DNA of 53,934 nt from Sciscionella sediminilitoris (GTDB lineage: Bacteria > Actinomycetota > Actinomycetes > Mycobacteriales > Pseudonocardiaceae), in the NCBI RefSeq assembly GCF_000737195.2, contig NZ_JALM01000006.1, positions 1-53,934 on the forward strand, given 5' to 3'. The translations under genes were made by a program, and so were the position numbers. The stretch's first letter is position 1. Each line of letters begins with the position of its first letter. Positions 15,849 through 24,089 of this stretch are shown piece after piece. The notes beneath the pieces are model-generated. The model was given only the letters and a program-made list of their open reading frames with translations, was not told the origin of the DNA and searched no databases.

Positions 15849-16628
15849 ATGCTGGGGTCGACGAAGAAACGCGGGAGAGTCCTCGCGGCTGCGGCCGCCG
15901 CGGTGGCGGTGGCGGCGAGCGGCTGGGGGATCGGCACGGCGACCGCGGGCGCCCCGCGTGTCTCCGCGGCCGCCGGTTCCGAACCGGCGAACATCGACCA
16001 GGTCAAAACGGATGTGAAGAACTACTACGGGGACTACCTGGACGCTGCGGGGCATCACCACGCTTCGCCGGACAGCAGGTGGGCCAAGGACACCGGGGCG
16101 CAGATCGCGAAGGCGAAGAAGTTCCTCACCGAACAGCTGGCGAACGGGGTGCGGAATCCGGCGATGGTGCTGGACATCGACGACACCTCGATGCTGACCT
16201 ACGGCTGGGAGGCGGACGTGAATTTCGCCTATGACGCCAAGAAAGCCGAGGAACAGATCGACAAGGGGAATTTCACCCCGATCAAGCCGACCCTGGAACT
16301 CACCAAATGGGCCACCGCCCGCGGGGTGAAGCTGTACTTCGTCACCGGCCGCCCGGAACACCAGCGCGCGGCGACCGAGCGCAATCTCGCCGCCAAGGGA
16401 TACCCGGATCCGTCCGGGGTTTTCCTCAAGCAGGAGAAGGCTCCGTCGCCGTGGCTGCCGTGCGGGCTCGACTGCGACACCGTGCAGTACAAGTCCGGAA
16501 CCCGCGAGCACATCGAGAAACTGGGCAACACCATCGTGCTGAACATCGGTGACCAGAACTCCGATCTGCAGGGCGGGCACGCGGGCCTCGGGGTGAAGCT
16601 GCCGAACCCGATGTACTACCTGCCCTGA
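15849..16628 (+). CDS. Secreted class B (HAD IIIB) acid phosphatase
   Basis: 259 residues. The N-terminal signal peptide has a Lys/Arg patch and an Ala/Val-rich core at 11-25; it lacks a twin-arginine pair, so Sec export is expected. HAD motifs: DIDDT with nucleophile Asp109 and acid/base Asp111, VTGR (165-168), the Lys in the QEKAPS region (194-199), and GDQNSDL (234-240). It should remove phosphate from nucleotides or other phosphomonoesters outside the membrane. AAGGGA precedes the ATG. The 3' end overlaps by 13 bases a convergent nucleoside hydrolase gene, which may use the nucleosides released. Confidence 0.9.
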   Translation: MLGSTKKRGRVLAAAAAAVAVAASGWGIGTATAGAPRVSAAAGSEPANIDQVKTDVKNYYGDYLDAAGHHHASPDSRWAKDTGAQIAKAKKFLTEQLANGVRNPAMVLDIDDTSMLTYGWEADVNFAYDAKKAEEQIDKGNFTPIKPTLELTKWATARGVKLYFVTGRPEHQRAATERNLAAKGYPDPSGVFLKQEKAPSPWLPCGLDCDTVQYKSGTREHIEKLGNTIVLNIGDQNSDLQGGHAGLGVKLPNPMYYLP

Positions 16629-17554
16629 GTCAGGGTACGGCGCAACAGCTCGCGCAGCGCCGGGACATCCGCTTCGGTGGCGACCTCGGTCAGGTGCGCG
16701 CCGGAGGCGCTGGGGCGGCGGTCGGCGATCGTCGCCCCGCGTCCCGGCCCGAACGTGGTGTCGACCTGGACGGGCAGCTCCTCGGTGCGCACGATGCCCG
16801 GCCGGATCGCCTCGGCAACGGCGAGGGAATCGTGCATCAGGATGGCCTCCTCGCCGAGCGCGCTGCTGTAGTGCGCGAGATAGTCGTCCACCAGCCCGGA
16901 AAGCGCGGCACCGAGCGCTCCCGATTCGCCGAGCGAGCGCAGCCAGGCACCGTCCACGGTGGTTCGGCTGGTGACGTTGAGCCCGACGAGCACCCGGTGC
17001 AGGCCGTCCTCGCTGAACACGCGCGCCGCGGCCTCCGGATCACAGGCGATGTTGAACTCCGCGGACGGGGTGACGTTGCCGCCCTCGGTCCCGCCGCCCA
17101 TCAGCACGATCCGGTCGATCTTCGCCTTCGCCCACGGGTGCGCGGCGAGCAGCGTGGCGATGTTGGTCAGCGGCCCGATCGGGGCGATGGTGACCGGTTC
17201 GGTGGCCGCGTGCAGCAGGTCGGCGAGCAGGGTGACCGCGTGCCGCTCGTCCAGCCCGCGCGGGTGCTCGGGAAGCGTGTGCGAACGGCCGGAGAGTCCG
17301 TCGGCGCCGTGCACGGTCTCCTCGGGCGGCATTCCGGGGTGCACCAGCGGACGCCCCGCTCCCGCCGCGACCGGGATCTCGGCGCGCTCGCACAGGCTCA
17401 GCAGCCGCAGCGCGTTGCGCGTGGTGTGCTCGAGCGGGACATTGCCGAACACCGTGGTCACCCCGAGCAGCTCGACCTCGGGATCACGTGCGGCGAGGGC
17501 GATGGCGAAGGCGTCGTCCACGCCGGGGTCCGTGTCGATGATGAGTTTGCCCAT
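16616..17554 (-). CDS. Inosine-uridine-type nucleoside hydrolase
   Basis: 312 residues. The N-terminal DTDPGVDDA (7-15) supplies the four-Asp calcium cluster that defines the family. VLMGGG, EFNIACDPEAA and the C-terminal MHDSLAVA with the final metal-binding Asp are also present. It hydrolyses the N-glycosidic bond of ribonucleosides to free base and ribose in the cytosol. Base preference cannot be set from sequence alone. Divergent from the acyltransferase gene with a 43-base gap; GAGGATAG precedes the ATG. Confidence 0.93.
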   Translation of the reverse strand: MGKLIIDTDPGVDDAFAIALAARDPEVELLGVTTVFGNVPLEHTTRNALRLLSLCERAEIPVAAGAGRPLVHPGMPPEETVHGADGLSGRSHTLPEHPRGLDERHAVTLLADLLHAATEPVTIAPIGPLTNIATLLAAHPWAKAKIDRIVLMGGGTEGGNVTPSAEFNIACDPEAAARVFSEDGLHRVLVGLNVTSRTTVDGAWLRSLGESGALGAALSGLVDDYLAHYSSALGEEAILMHDSLAVAEAIRPGIVRTEELPVQVDTTFGPGRGATIADRRPSASGAHLTEVATEADVPALRELLRRTLTQGR

Positions 17555-17585
17555 GCCCCTATCCTCGCGGAACCCTTCGACGCGT

Positions 17586-17591
17586 TAATGT
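17586..17591 (+). promoter_or_regulatory. -10 element TAATGT (leaderless)
   Basis: TAATGT is followed by six bases and the ATG at 17598, fitting a leaderless transcript. Confidence 0.45.
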
Positions 17592-17597
17592 CCGACC

Positions 17598-18398
17598 ATG
17601 ACTTCGATGTGGGGCGCCTCGGTCGCTTCGCGGCTGGCCGCGGTACGCAGGTCCGGGCGGGATCCGGATCAGGCCAGGTTCCTGACCCTGGACACGCTGC
17701 GCTGGATCCGGCGCAACCGCGCCTACACGCCCTGGTACCTGGTGCGCTACTGGCGGCTGCTGCGGTTCCGGCTGGCCAATCCGCACGTGGTGCTGCGCGG
17801 CATGGTGTTCCTCGGCAAGCACGTGGACCTGCACTGCCGCCCCGGTTTCGGCAGGCTGGAGATCGGCCGCTGGGTGCACATCGGGGACGGCAACTCGATC
17901 CGGTGCCACGAGGGCTCGCTGCGGATCGGGGACAAGGTCGTGTTCGGCAAGGACAACACGGTCAACTGCTACCTGGACGTGGAGATCGGGGCGACCTCGA
18001 TCATCGCGGACTGGGTGTACATCTGCGATTTCGACCACGTGACCTCGGATGTGCACGTGCCGATCAAGGATCAGGGCATCGTGAAGTCCCCGGTCCGGAT
18101 CGGCGAGGACACCTGGGTCGGAGTGAAGGTCTCGGTACTGCGCGGCAGCCGGATCGGCAAGGGGAGCGTGCTCGGCTCGCATGCCGTGGTGCGCGGGGAC
18201 ATCCCGGAGTACTCTATCGCGGTCGGCACCCCGGCGCGGGTGGTCCGCAACCGGGTCGAGGACTACGAGGCGGACGCCGAACGGCGCGCCGCGGTCGCGG
18301 ACATGTCCCGCAAGGCCGCGGAGGCGCTGACCGAGACACTGCGGCACTCGGAAAGGCACTCGGAAAACGGCACGGCCGGGAGCGGGGACTCAGCGTAG
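17598..18398 (+). CDS. Hexapeptide-repeat acyltransferase (Rv3034c-like)
   Basis: 266 residues. A left-handed beta-helix made of hexapeptide turns (for example LEIGRWVHIGDGNSI, LRIGDKVVFGKDN, VEIGATSIIADWVYI) spans about 90-215. A conserved His occurs in CDFDH, and IAVGTPARVV closes the helix, as in CysE/NodL/maltose O-acetyltransferase relatives. Soluble or membrane-associated through the basic N-terminus. The M. tuberculosis homologue Rv3034c lies next to the methylglucose-lipopolysaccharide genes, and acylation of that polysaccharide is a reasonable but unproven role. The tail is low-complexity with a short duplicated HSE stretch. Overlaps the convergent GT4 gene by nine bases. Confidence 0.82.
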   Translation: MTSMWGASVASRLAAVRRSGRDPDQARFLTLDTLRWIRRNRAYTPWYLVRYWRLLRFRLANPHVVLRGMVFLGKHVDLHCRPGFGRLEIGRWVHIGDGNSIRCHEGSLRIGDKVVFGKDNTVNCYLDVEIGATSIIADWVYICDFDHVTSDVHVPIKDQGIVKSPVRIGEDTWVGVKVSVLRGSRIGKGSVLGSHAVVRGDIPEYSIAVGTPARVVRNRVEDYEADAERRAAVADMSRKAAEALTETLRHSERHSENGTAGSGDSA

Positions 18399-19643
18399 GA
18401 AGGCGTTCCCGCTGGCGATCTTGGGGCGGCCGAGCTCGCCGTGCGCGAGGATCCGCGCGTTCGCGTACACCCCCGCGGTCTGCTCGGCGATCCTGGACCA
18501 GTCGAACTGGGAACCGAGCCTCGCCCGGGCCGCGCGGGCCCGTTTGGCCGCGGCGGCCGGGGCGTGCAGCACCGTGGAGACGGCCCCGGCCAGCTCGGAA
18601 ACATCCCCCGGGGTGAAGGAACAGCCGGTCACCCCGTCCACGACGACCTCGCCCAGCCCGCCGGCCCTGGAGGCCACCAGCGGGGCACCGGCCGCCGCCG
18701 ATTCCAGGGCGGCGATGCCGAACGGTTCGTAGCGCGAGGGAAGCACCACGACCGAGGCGGCCCCGATCGCGGCGACGAGCGCGCGGTCGGCGAGGTGCCC
18801 GACGAAATCCACGGCCCTGCGCACCCGGAGTTTGCGGGCCTGCTCGATCAGGATGGGCAGATGCCGCCCCTCTCCGGCGATCACCAGCCGGGTGCCGGGG
18901 TGCTCGCGGCGGATCTTGGGCAGCGCGGCGAGCAGGTCCTGCGCACCCTTCTCGTACTCCAGCCTGCCGAAGAACAGCAGCAGCGGGGCGCCGTCCGGGG
19001 CGTACTGCTCCCGTGCGGCGGCGATCCTGCGGGTGCTGGTGCGCCAGCCACGCGGCTCGATCCCGTTGTGGATCACGGTGATCTCGTCCTCCTCGCGTTC
19101 GAAGAGGTGCGCGATCTCCGTGCGCATGGCCGTGGAACAGGCGATCAGCGCGTCCGCGCGGTTGGCGAGCCACCACTCGACCGAGTGCACCTGCTGGTTG
19201 AGCGGATGCGAGAGCCAGCCCGCGTGCCGCCCCGCCTCGGTGGCGTGGATGGTGCCCACCAGCGGGATCCCGCACTGTTCGGACAGCGCGATCGCCGGAT
19301 GGGTGACCAGCCAGTCGTGCGCGTGCACCACATCCGGGCGCCAGTCGCGCAGCAGCCGGTTGCCCGCGCGCACCATCGCGTGCCCCATCGCCAGGGTCCA
19401 CGCGACCAGGTCGTCCTCGAAGGCCAGGTGCGGCGGGTCCTCGGCGACACTGACCACCCGCACCCCCTGGGCGACCTCATCGGTGCTCGGATGCGTGGTG
19501 GCGTCCGTGCCCGCCTCGCGGCGGCAGAGCACCACCACCTCGTGCCCCTGCTCGACGAGGCGCGTGGCCAGCGCGTGCACATGCCTGCCCAGCCCGCCGA
19601 CGACGACGGGTGGATACTCCCAGGACAGCATCAGCACGCGCAT
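18390..19643 (-). CDS. GT4 alpha-glucosyltransferase (Rv3032-like)
   Basis: 417 residues with a GT-B fold. The N-terminal acceptor domain starts MRVLMLSWEYPPVVVGGLGRH, the typical glycogen-synthase-like opening. The C-terminal GT4 donor domain carries FFGRLEYEKG and SRYEPFGIAALES, the E-x7-E region that binds the nucleotide-sugar. Mycobacterial Rv3032 elongates alpha-1,4-glucan chains of methylglucose lipopolysaccharide and glycogen, and the same role is expected here. The start at 19643 is chosen because the family begins MRVLMLSWEYPP; the longer ORF has no support. It lies eight bases after the GH57 branching-enzyme gene, in one operon. Confidence 0.9.
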   Translation of the reverse strand: MRVLMLSWEYPPVVVGGLGRHVHALATRLVEQGHEVVVLCRREAGTDATTHPSTDEVAQGVRVVSVAEDPPHLAFEDDLVAWTLAMGHAMVRAGNRLLRDWRPDVVHAHDWLVTHPAIALSEQCGIPLVGTIHATEAGRHAGWLSHPLNQQVHSVEWWLANRADALIACSTAMRTEIAHLFEREEDEITVIHNGIEPRGWRTSTRRIAAAREQYAPDGAPLLLFFGRLEYEKGAQDLLAALPKIRREHPGTRLVIAGEGRHLPILIEQARKLRVRRAVDFVGHLADRALVAAIGAASVVVLPSRYEPFGIAALESAAAGAPLVASRAGGLGEVVVDGVTGCSFTPGDVSELAGAVSTVLHAPAAAAKRARAARARLGSQFDWSRIAEQTAGVYANARILAHGELGRPKIASGNAFLR

Positions 19644-19651
19644 CGTGTTCC

Positions 19652-21133
19652 TCAACCTCCCGTCCGGGCGAGTTCTCGGGCATCGAGATGGCCGAAGACC
19701 GTGTCGGTATGTGGATCGGCACCGGCCGCGAGCGCGTAGCACCGTTCGGTGTGCACCGCGGCGCGTCGCTGTGCGTAGTCGACGGCCGAGTCCTTGCTGA
19801 CCATGAACGCCCAATCGCTCGCGAGCGCGAGCATCGCCTCCGAGGCGAGCCGGTCCAGCCGCGGATCGCGGAACTCGCCCGATTGATCATCTACCGCCGA
19901 TAGTAGAACATGTTGCAGTTTTTCGTTAGCCTCGACGATGTCCGCGACCTTGCCGCCCTCCCAGACCCGCCAGTCCTTCCCGGATCCCCAGGAGGAGGCG
20001 GGCAGCTCGACCGGGGCGCCGACGTGCCCGGACTCGGCTGCCCCGCGCAGCGTGGTCACCTCGATGCCCGCCTCGGGCAGCGCCCGCAGCACACCCTCCA
20101 GCCAGGCGGGACCCTCGTGCCACCAGTGCCCGTAAAGCTCGGTGTCGTAGGCGGCGACAACCAGTGAGGGCTTGCCGTGCCGCTCGCGCAGCTCGGTGAG
20201 CCGGGAGCGGACCAGGTCCACGAAATCGGCCACGTGCTTGTCCACGGCCCGCGCGGCCCGCTGTGGCTCGTAGGGCTTCTTCTCCCCGGGCGGCACCGTC
20301 TTCCCGGTCACCCGCGAGGGTTTGAGTCCGGAAGGGTGATCGAAGGTGTGGAAATCCCGGTAGGCCGGGTCGCCCGGATAACCGGACTTCGGTGACCACA
20401 CCCGGTAGGCGACCTCGAGATCCCGGCCGAAACAGAGCACATCCGAGTCACCGACCGGGCGCGCGGCCGCGGTGTCCCCGTGCAGCGCGGGACCGTCCAC
20501 CAGGAAGCGGCGCACCCCGGCGGCCGCGTATCCCGCCTCCATACCGGGGGAGTAGCCGCACTCCGGGGCCCAGATCCCCTCCGGCGTGGAACCGAGCCGC
20601 AGCGTGGTGTCCGCGAGCCCGCTGCGCAGCGCGAACTCCCGCAGCCGCGGATCGAGCAGCGGCTGGAAGGGATGGGTGACCGGACCGCCGAGCAGTTCCA
20701 CCGCGCGGGCGTCCACCAGGCGGCGCAGCAGCGGGGAGAACCCGTGCCGCCAGCGCGTCTCGAAGTCCTCCAGCGCGTGCTCGGCATCCCGGTACTCCGC
20801 CGCGGCCACCTCGCGCAGCAGCGGATCGGCCGAACGCCAGCGGTTCGCCGCGTACTGCGCGCGCACCGACCAGTTGCCCAGCCAGTCGTGCGCCCCGCGC
20901 AGGCTGTACGGATCGTCCAGCTGCGCCGCGAGCACCGGGGTCACGCCGAGGGTCAGCACGTCCTCGCGCCCTTCGGCGGCGAACCGTTCGAGCATCCGGA
21001 CCAGCGGCAGATAGGAGTGCGCCCAGGCCTGGTAGAGCCATTCCTCGCCGACCGGCCAGGTGCCGTGCCCGGCCAGCCAGGGCAGGTGACTGTGCAGCAC
21101 CATGCAGAAGGTGCCCAGTTTCTGCCCGGTCAT
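19652..21133 (-). CDS. GH57 1,4-alpha-glucan branching enzyme (Rv3031-like)
   Basis: 493 residues. The N-terminal HSHLPW (14-19) is the first GH57 motif. The nucleophile region GIWAPECGY places catalytic Glu191, and AAYDTELYGHWWHEG places the acid/base Asp330. The C-terminal helical domain of ~120 residues is that of the TT1467-type branching enzymes. It would introduce alpha-1,6 branches into the glucan made by the neighbouring GT4. M. tuberculosis Rv3031 has the same position next to Rv3032 and Rv3030. The start overlaps the end of the methyltransferase gene by four bases, ATGA on the minus strand. Confidence 0.92.
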   Translation of the reverse strand: MTGQKLGTFCMVLHSHLPWLAGHGTWPVGEEWLYQAWAHSYLPLVRMLERFAAEGREDVLTLGVTPVLAAQLDDPYSLRGAHDWLGNWSVRAQYAANRWRSADPLLREVAAAEYRDAEHALEDFETRWRHGFSPLLRRLVDARAVELLGGPVTHPFQPLLDPRLREFALRSGLADTTLRLGSTPEGIWAPECGYSPGMEAGYAAAGVRRFLVDGPALHGDTAAARPVGDSDVLCFGRDLEVAYRVWSPKSGYPGDPAYRDFHTFDHPSGLKPSRVTGKTVPPGEKKPYEPQRAARAVDKHVADFVDLVRSRLTELRERHGKPSLVVAAYDTELYGHWWHEGPAWLEGVLRALPEAGIEVTTLRGAAESGHVGAPVELPASSWGSGKDWRVWEGGKVADIVEANEKLQHVLLSAVDDQSGEFRDPRLDRLASEAMLALASDWAFMVSKDSAVDYAQRRAAVHTERCYALAAGADPHTDTVFGHLDARELARTGG

Positions 21134-21891
21134 GGGCGCACCGCCACGGCGACCAGGTCCAGGCTCTCCTCGAGCGCTTCGGCGTGCAGCGCGAAGTCCT
21201 CCGCGCGGATCGCGGTCACATCGGCGAGCAGCCCGGACGGCCAGCTCGCCTGTCCGGGGAGGGAATGCAGCACGACCTCGAGCTGCGCGTCGATGATCGA
21301 ACCTCCGTAACGGGCGTCGAGTTCACGCAGGCCGGGCCCGTGATGGACCCCGAGCAGTTCGCGCACCTCGAAACCGGCCGCGCTCAGCAGCCCGGCGAGC
21401 TCGGCAGGTGCGAGTTCCCTCGTATGGTACGGGTTCAGCGGGGTGTCCTGGCCCGGTGAGAAGGTCAGCCGATTGGGTGTGGTCACCAGCAGGATTCCGC
21501 CCGGGCGGAGCACCCGGTGGCAGTCGGCGAGAAAACCCTCCTGATCGGGGAGGTGTTCGAGCACCTGGGAGTGCATGATCACCTCGATCGCGCCGGTGCG
21601 GACCGGGATCCTGCCCAGGTCCGCCTGCACCGCGGGGACGCCGTACTCGGCGCGCACATGGCGCACCGCGTCCAGGTCGTAGTCCAGCGCGAGCACCGAG
21701 GCGGCGCGCTCGGCGATCATCGCGGCGCCGTAGCCCTCACCGCAGCCCGCCTCGAGCACCGCCCGGCCCGCGCAGTGCGGCAGCAGCTCCTGATAGGCGA
21801 TCTCGTGGCGGCGGAACCAGTAGTTCTCCTCGGCGACGCCGGGTACCGTGCGTTCCCCGGCCAGGTGCAGCGTCGTCTGCGGGTCGGTCAC
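21130..21891 (-). CDS. SAM-dependent methyltransferase (Rv3030-like)
   Basis: 253 residues. SAM loop VLEAGCGEGYGAAMIAE (about 45-61), acidic strand end LALDYD, IEVIMHSQVLEHLPDQ and VLRPGGILLVTTPN form a standard Methyltransf_11 core, with a ~80-residue C-terminal helical extension. In mycobacteria the orthologous position (Rv3030) is linked to O-methylation of methylglucose lipopolysaccharide; the specific position methylated is not settled. First gene of a three-gene operon with the branching enzyme and GT4. GTG start at 21891; a -10-like TACCAT lies about 28 bases upstream (plus 21919-21924). Confidence 0.85.
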   Translation of the reverse strand: MTDPQTTLHLAGERTVPGVAEENYWFRRHEIAYQELLPHCAGRAVLEAGCGEGYGAAMIAERAASVLALDYDLDAVRHVRAEYGVPAVQADLGRIPVRTGAIEVIMHSQVLEHLPDQEGFLADCHRVLRPGGILLVTTPNRLTFSPGQDTPLNPYHTRELAPAELAGLLSAAGFEVRELLGVHHGPGLRELDARYGGSIIDAQLEVVLHSLPGQASWPSGLLADVTAIRAEDFALHAEALEESLDLVAVAVRP

Positions 21892-21994
21892 CCTTGCCCC
21901 ATTCGCTTCGGTTACCGGATGGTAGGTGCACGGTACCCAAAACGGGCGCGACTCGGCAGGGCAGCCCCGTGCGGGCGGTTCCGGCCCGGCCCGG

Positions 21995-22420
21995 TTACGG
22001 CGTGCCCGTGGGGTCCAGGTGGTACAGCTCGGGCAGCGAGACCTTGATCGGTTCCTGGGTGGTCCGGGCGATCACCACGATCACGGGTTCGTGTGGATCG
22101 GGGTTCTCTTCCCGGTGCGGGACGAATGGCGGTACGAGGAGGAAGTCGCCGGGGGCCGCGGTGAGCCGGACCTCCTTCGTGCCGTCGTGGTAGGTGAACA
22201 CCGGATGCCCGCTGACGACGTAGATGCCGGCTTCCGAGTCGCCGTGATGGTGGTTGTCCGTCGCGCTCGACGGCGGATTCTCCACCAGCCCCATCCAGAG
22301 TTTCCGCGAGCCGACGGTGCCGCCGCTCAGCGCGGTGAAACCGTCCAGCTCGCCGGATCGCACGAGATGGACGCGGTCGCCTTGCGGGGGAATGGATCGG
22401 GGGTCGTTGCCGGTGTTCAT
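21995..22420 (-). CDS. Cupin-domain protein
   Basis: 141 residues, a single small cupin barrel. Metal-ligand candidates are NHHHGDSEAG (first cupin motif) and HREEN (second motif), with PGDFLLVPPFVPHREE the usual PG-D-x-F-x-VP turn. Small cupins of this sort are enzymes (dioxygenases, isomerases) or sugar/amine-binding sensors; the substrate is not evident. The ATG at 22420 follows AAAGG and is preferred to the upstream in-frame start. The gene lies downstream of the ethanolamine-type permease on the same strand but is separated from it by a hairpin. Confidence 0.75.
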   Translation of the reverse strand: MNTGNDPRSIPPQGDRVHLVRSGELDGFTALSGGTVGSRKLWMGLVENPPSSATDNHHHGDSEAGIYVVSGHPVFTYHDGTKEVRLTAAPGDFLLVPPFVPHREENPDPHEPVIVVIARTTQEPIKVSLPELYHLDPTGTP

Positions 22421-22500
22421 GGCGGGTGCCTTTCCGGTGCGGCCGACAGGTTTGCGTTCGGGACGCCATCCTGCGGCGACCACCGAGAATCCGGCAACGT

Positions 22501-22521
22501 TCTTTGCCGTATCGGCAAAGA
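22501..22521 (-). terminator. Hairpin between the permease and cupin genes
   Basis: A perfect nine-base inverted repeat (TCTTTGCCG / CGGCAAAGA) has a three-base loop. It begins 15 bases after the permease stop. There is no long T tract, as is usual in this GC-rich background. It could alternatively be an operator for the cupin gene. Confidence 0.5.
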
Positions 22522-22535
22522 GCGCGGGCGACCGG

Positions 22536-23978
22536 TCAGGACAGTTCGGCCTCCGCGGCGGCGAGGGTGGCGAACTCCTCCTCGGGGGCGTTCGCCACCA
22601 GGTGATGCCGGCTGTAGAACCAGAAGTAGGCGATCAGCACGAGCAGGATGCCCGCGGTGATGAGTGCGGCGAGGATGTCCACCAGGAAGGTCGCCACGAC
22701 CGCGGCGACGGCGAGCACCATGGACACCGAGGTGGTCACCGCGCCTCCCGGGGTGCGGTACGGGCGGGCTAGCCCGGGTTCCTTACGGCGCAGCACGATG
22801 TGCGAGAGGTTGAGCAGCACATAGGACACGGTGGCGCCGAACACCGCGATGTTGATCAGCTTGGCGCCGTCCTGGGTGAGCGCGGCGAGCAGGAAACCCA
22901 CCGTTCCGGGCACGATCAGCGCCAGATACGGGGTCTTGCGCTTACCGGTGACCGAGAGCCAGCGCGGTAGGTATCCGGCGCGGGAGAGCGCGAACAGCTG
23001 GCGAGAGTAGGCGTAGATCGCGGAGAAGAAGCTGGCGACGAGCCCGGCCAGGCCCACGTAGTTGACCGTGGTGGCCAGCCAGCCGTCCCCGGCGGCGGCG
23101 CGCGCGGCCGCGGGGAGGGGATTGTCGCCGTGCCCGACGACGCTGGCCCCGCCACCGCCGGCGGTGGTGAACAGCACGGCGAACCCGAGCACGAGCAGCA
23201 CCCCCATGGCGAGCTTGATGCCGCGTGGCATGTCCCTGCGCGGATCGCGGGCCTCCTCGGCGGCCAGCGGCAGCCCTTCGACGGCGAGGAAGAACCAGAT
23301 GCCGTAGACCAGTGCGGCCAGGATTCCGGTGACCCCGAACGGGAGGAACCAGCTCGAACCGAAGGATCCGTTCGGCGGGATGTCGAACAGCCTCGCCGTG
23401 GAGAAGTGCGGGATCATGCCCGCCGCGAAGACCACGAGCCCGAGAATGGCGAGCACGGTGATCGCCAGCAGCAGCCGCAGTGCCTCGCCGACCCCGCGCA
23501 GGTGCACCCCCACGAAGATCGCGTAACAGACCAGGTACACCGGCCAGCCGTTGGTGATGCCGAACAGGTGCAGGGATTCCACGTAGCCGCCGATGAACAC
23601 CGAGATCGCCGCGGGCACGATCGCGTACTCGATCAGGATCGCCGCCCCGGTGGTGAAACCGCCGAGCGGGCCCAGCGCGCGGCGGGCGAACCCGTAACCG
23701 GCGCCCGCGACCGGGAGCGCGGAGGACAGTTCGGCGAGCCCGAGGGTCATCGTGGTGTACATGACGGCCATCAGCGCGGTGGCGATCAGCAGCCCGCCCC
23801 AGCCGCCGAGGGCGAGCCCGAACTGCCAGCCGGAATAGTTTCCGCTGATCACGTACGCGATGCCGAGACCGGCGAGCAGCACCCAGCCCGCCTGGCCGGT
23901 GCGCAGGCTCCGCGCTCGCAGGTAGTCCTTGCCGGCCACCTGGAAATCGGCGCCGGAGCGGTGCTGTGGTCCGTCCAT
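22536..23978 (-). CDS. APC-superfamily permease, ethanolamine type
   Basis: 480 residues with about 12 transmembrane helices. The first helices carry GIAYVISGNYSGWQFGLALGG and LAELSSALPVAGAGYGFARRALGP. This is the ethanolamine-permease (EAT) version of the amino-acid/polyamine/organocation family, in which a G-D/N-Y-x-G-W motif follows helix 1. It would import ethanolamine or a related small amine by cation symport. The start at 23978 has a strong GAGGAGG; the ORF extends further without a ribosome site. It is divergent from glnA4, with a 111-base promoter region holding an inverted repeat. Together they suggest uptake coupled to gamma-glutamylation. Confidence 0.82.
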   Translation of the reverse strand: MDGPQHRSGADFQVAGKDYLRARSLRTGQAGWVLLAGLGIAYVISGNYSGWQFGLALGGWGGLLIATALMAVMYTTMTLGLAELSSALPVAGAGYGFARRALGPLGGFTTGAAILIEYAIVPAAISVFIGGYVESLHLFGITNGWPVYLVCYAIFVGVHLRGVGEALRLLLAITVLAILGLVVFAAGMIPHFSTARLFDIPPNGSFGSSWFLPFGVTGILAALVYGIWFFLAVEGLPLAAEEARDPRRDMPRGIKLAMGVLLVLGFAVLFTTAGGGGASVVGHGDNPLPAAARAAAGDGWLATTVNYVGLAGLVASFFSAIYAYSRQLFALSRAGYLPRWLSVTGKRKTPYLALIVPGTVGFLLAALTQDGAKLINIAVFGATVSYVLLNLSHIVLRRKEPGLARPYRTPGGAVTTSVSMVLAVAAVVATFLVDILAALITAGILLVLIAYFWFYSRHHLVANAPEEEFATLAAAEAELS

Positions 23979-24005
23979 GCGAACCTCCTCACGCCATCGG
24001 GATGG

Positions 24006-24035
24006 TTGACACGAACTCACCCGGTTCTGTTTGAT
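24006..24035 (+). promoter_or_regulatory. Promoter of the glnA4 operon
   Basis: TTGACA (24006-24011), an 18-base spacer and TTTGAT (24030-24035) form the best -35/-10 pair in the window. Predicted initiation is near 24042. Confidence 0.55.
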
Positions 24036-24039
24036 GAAC

Positions 24040-24065
24040 TCAATGGGTCACTGTAGATCCATTGA
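24040..24065. promoter_or_regulatory. Inverted-repeat operator candidate between permease and glnA4
   Basis: TCAATGG (24040-24046) and CCATTGA (24059-24065) form perfect seven-base arms around a 12-base spacer. The site covers the predicted transcription start of the glnA4 operon and could also influence the divergent permease. A repressor such as the FadR-type protein at 32813 is one candidate ligand, but this is a guess. Confidence 0.5.
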
Positions 24066-24089
24066 CTCTTCAGCGGAAGGACCAAACGG

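Noticed and set aside
15849-15930. Twin-arginine (Tat) signal on the acid phosphatase
   Set aside because: The basic patch is KKRGR with no RR pair followed by a Tat consensus; a Sec signal is more likely.
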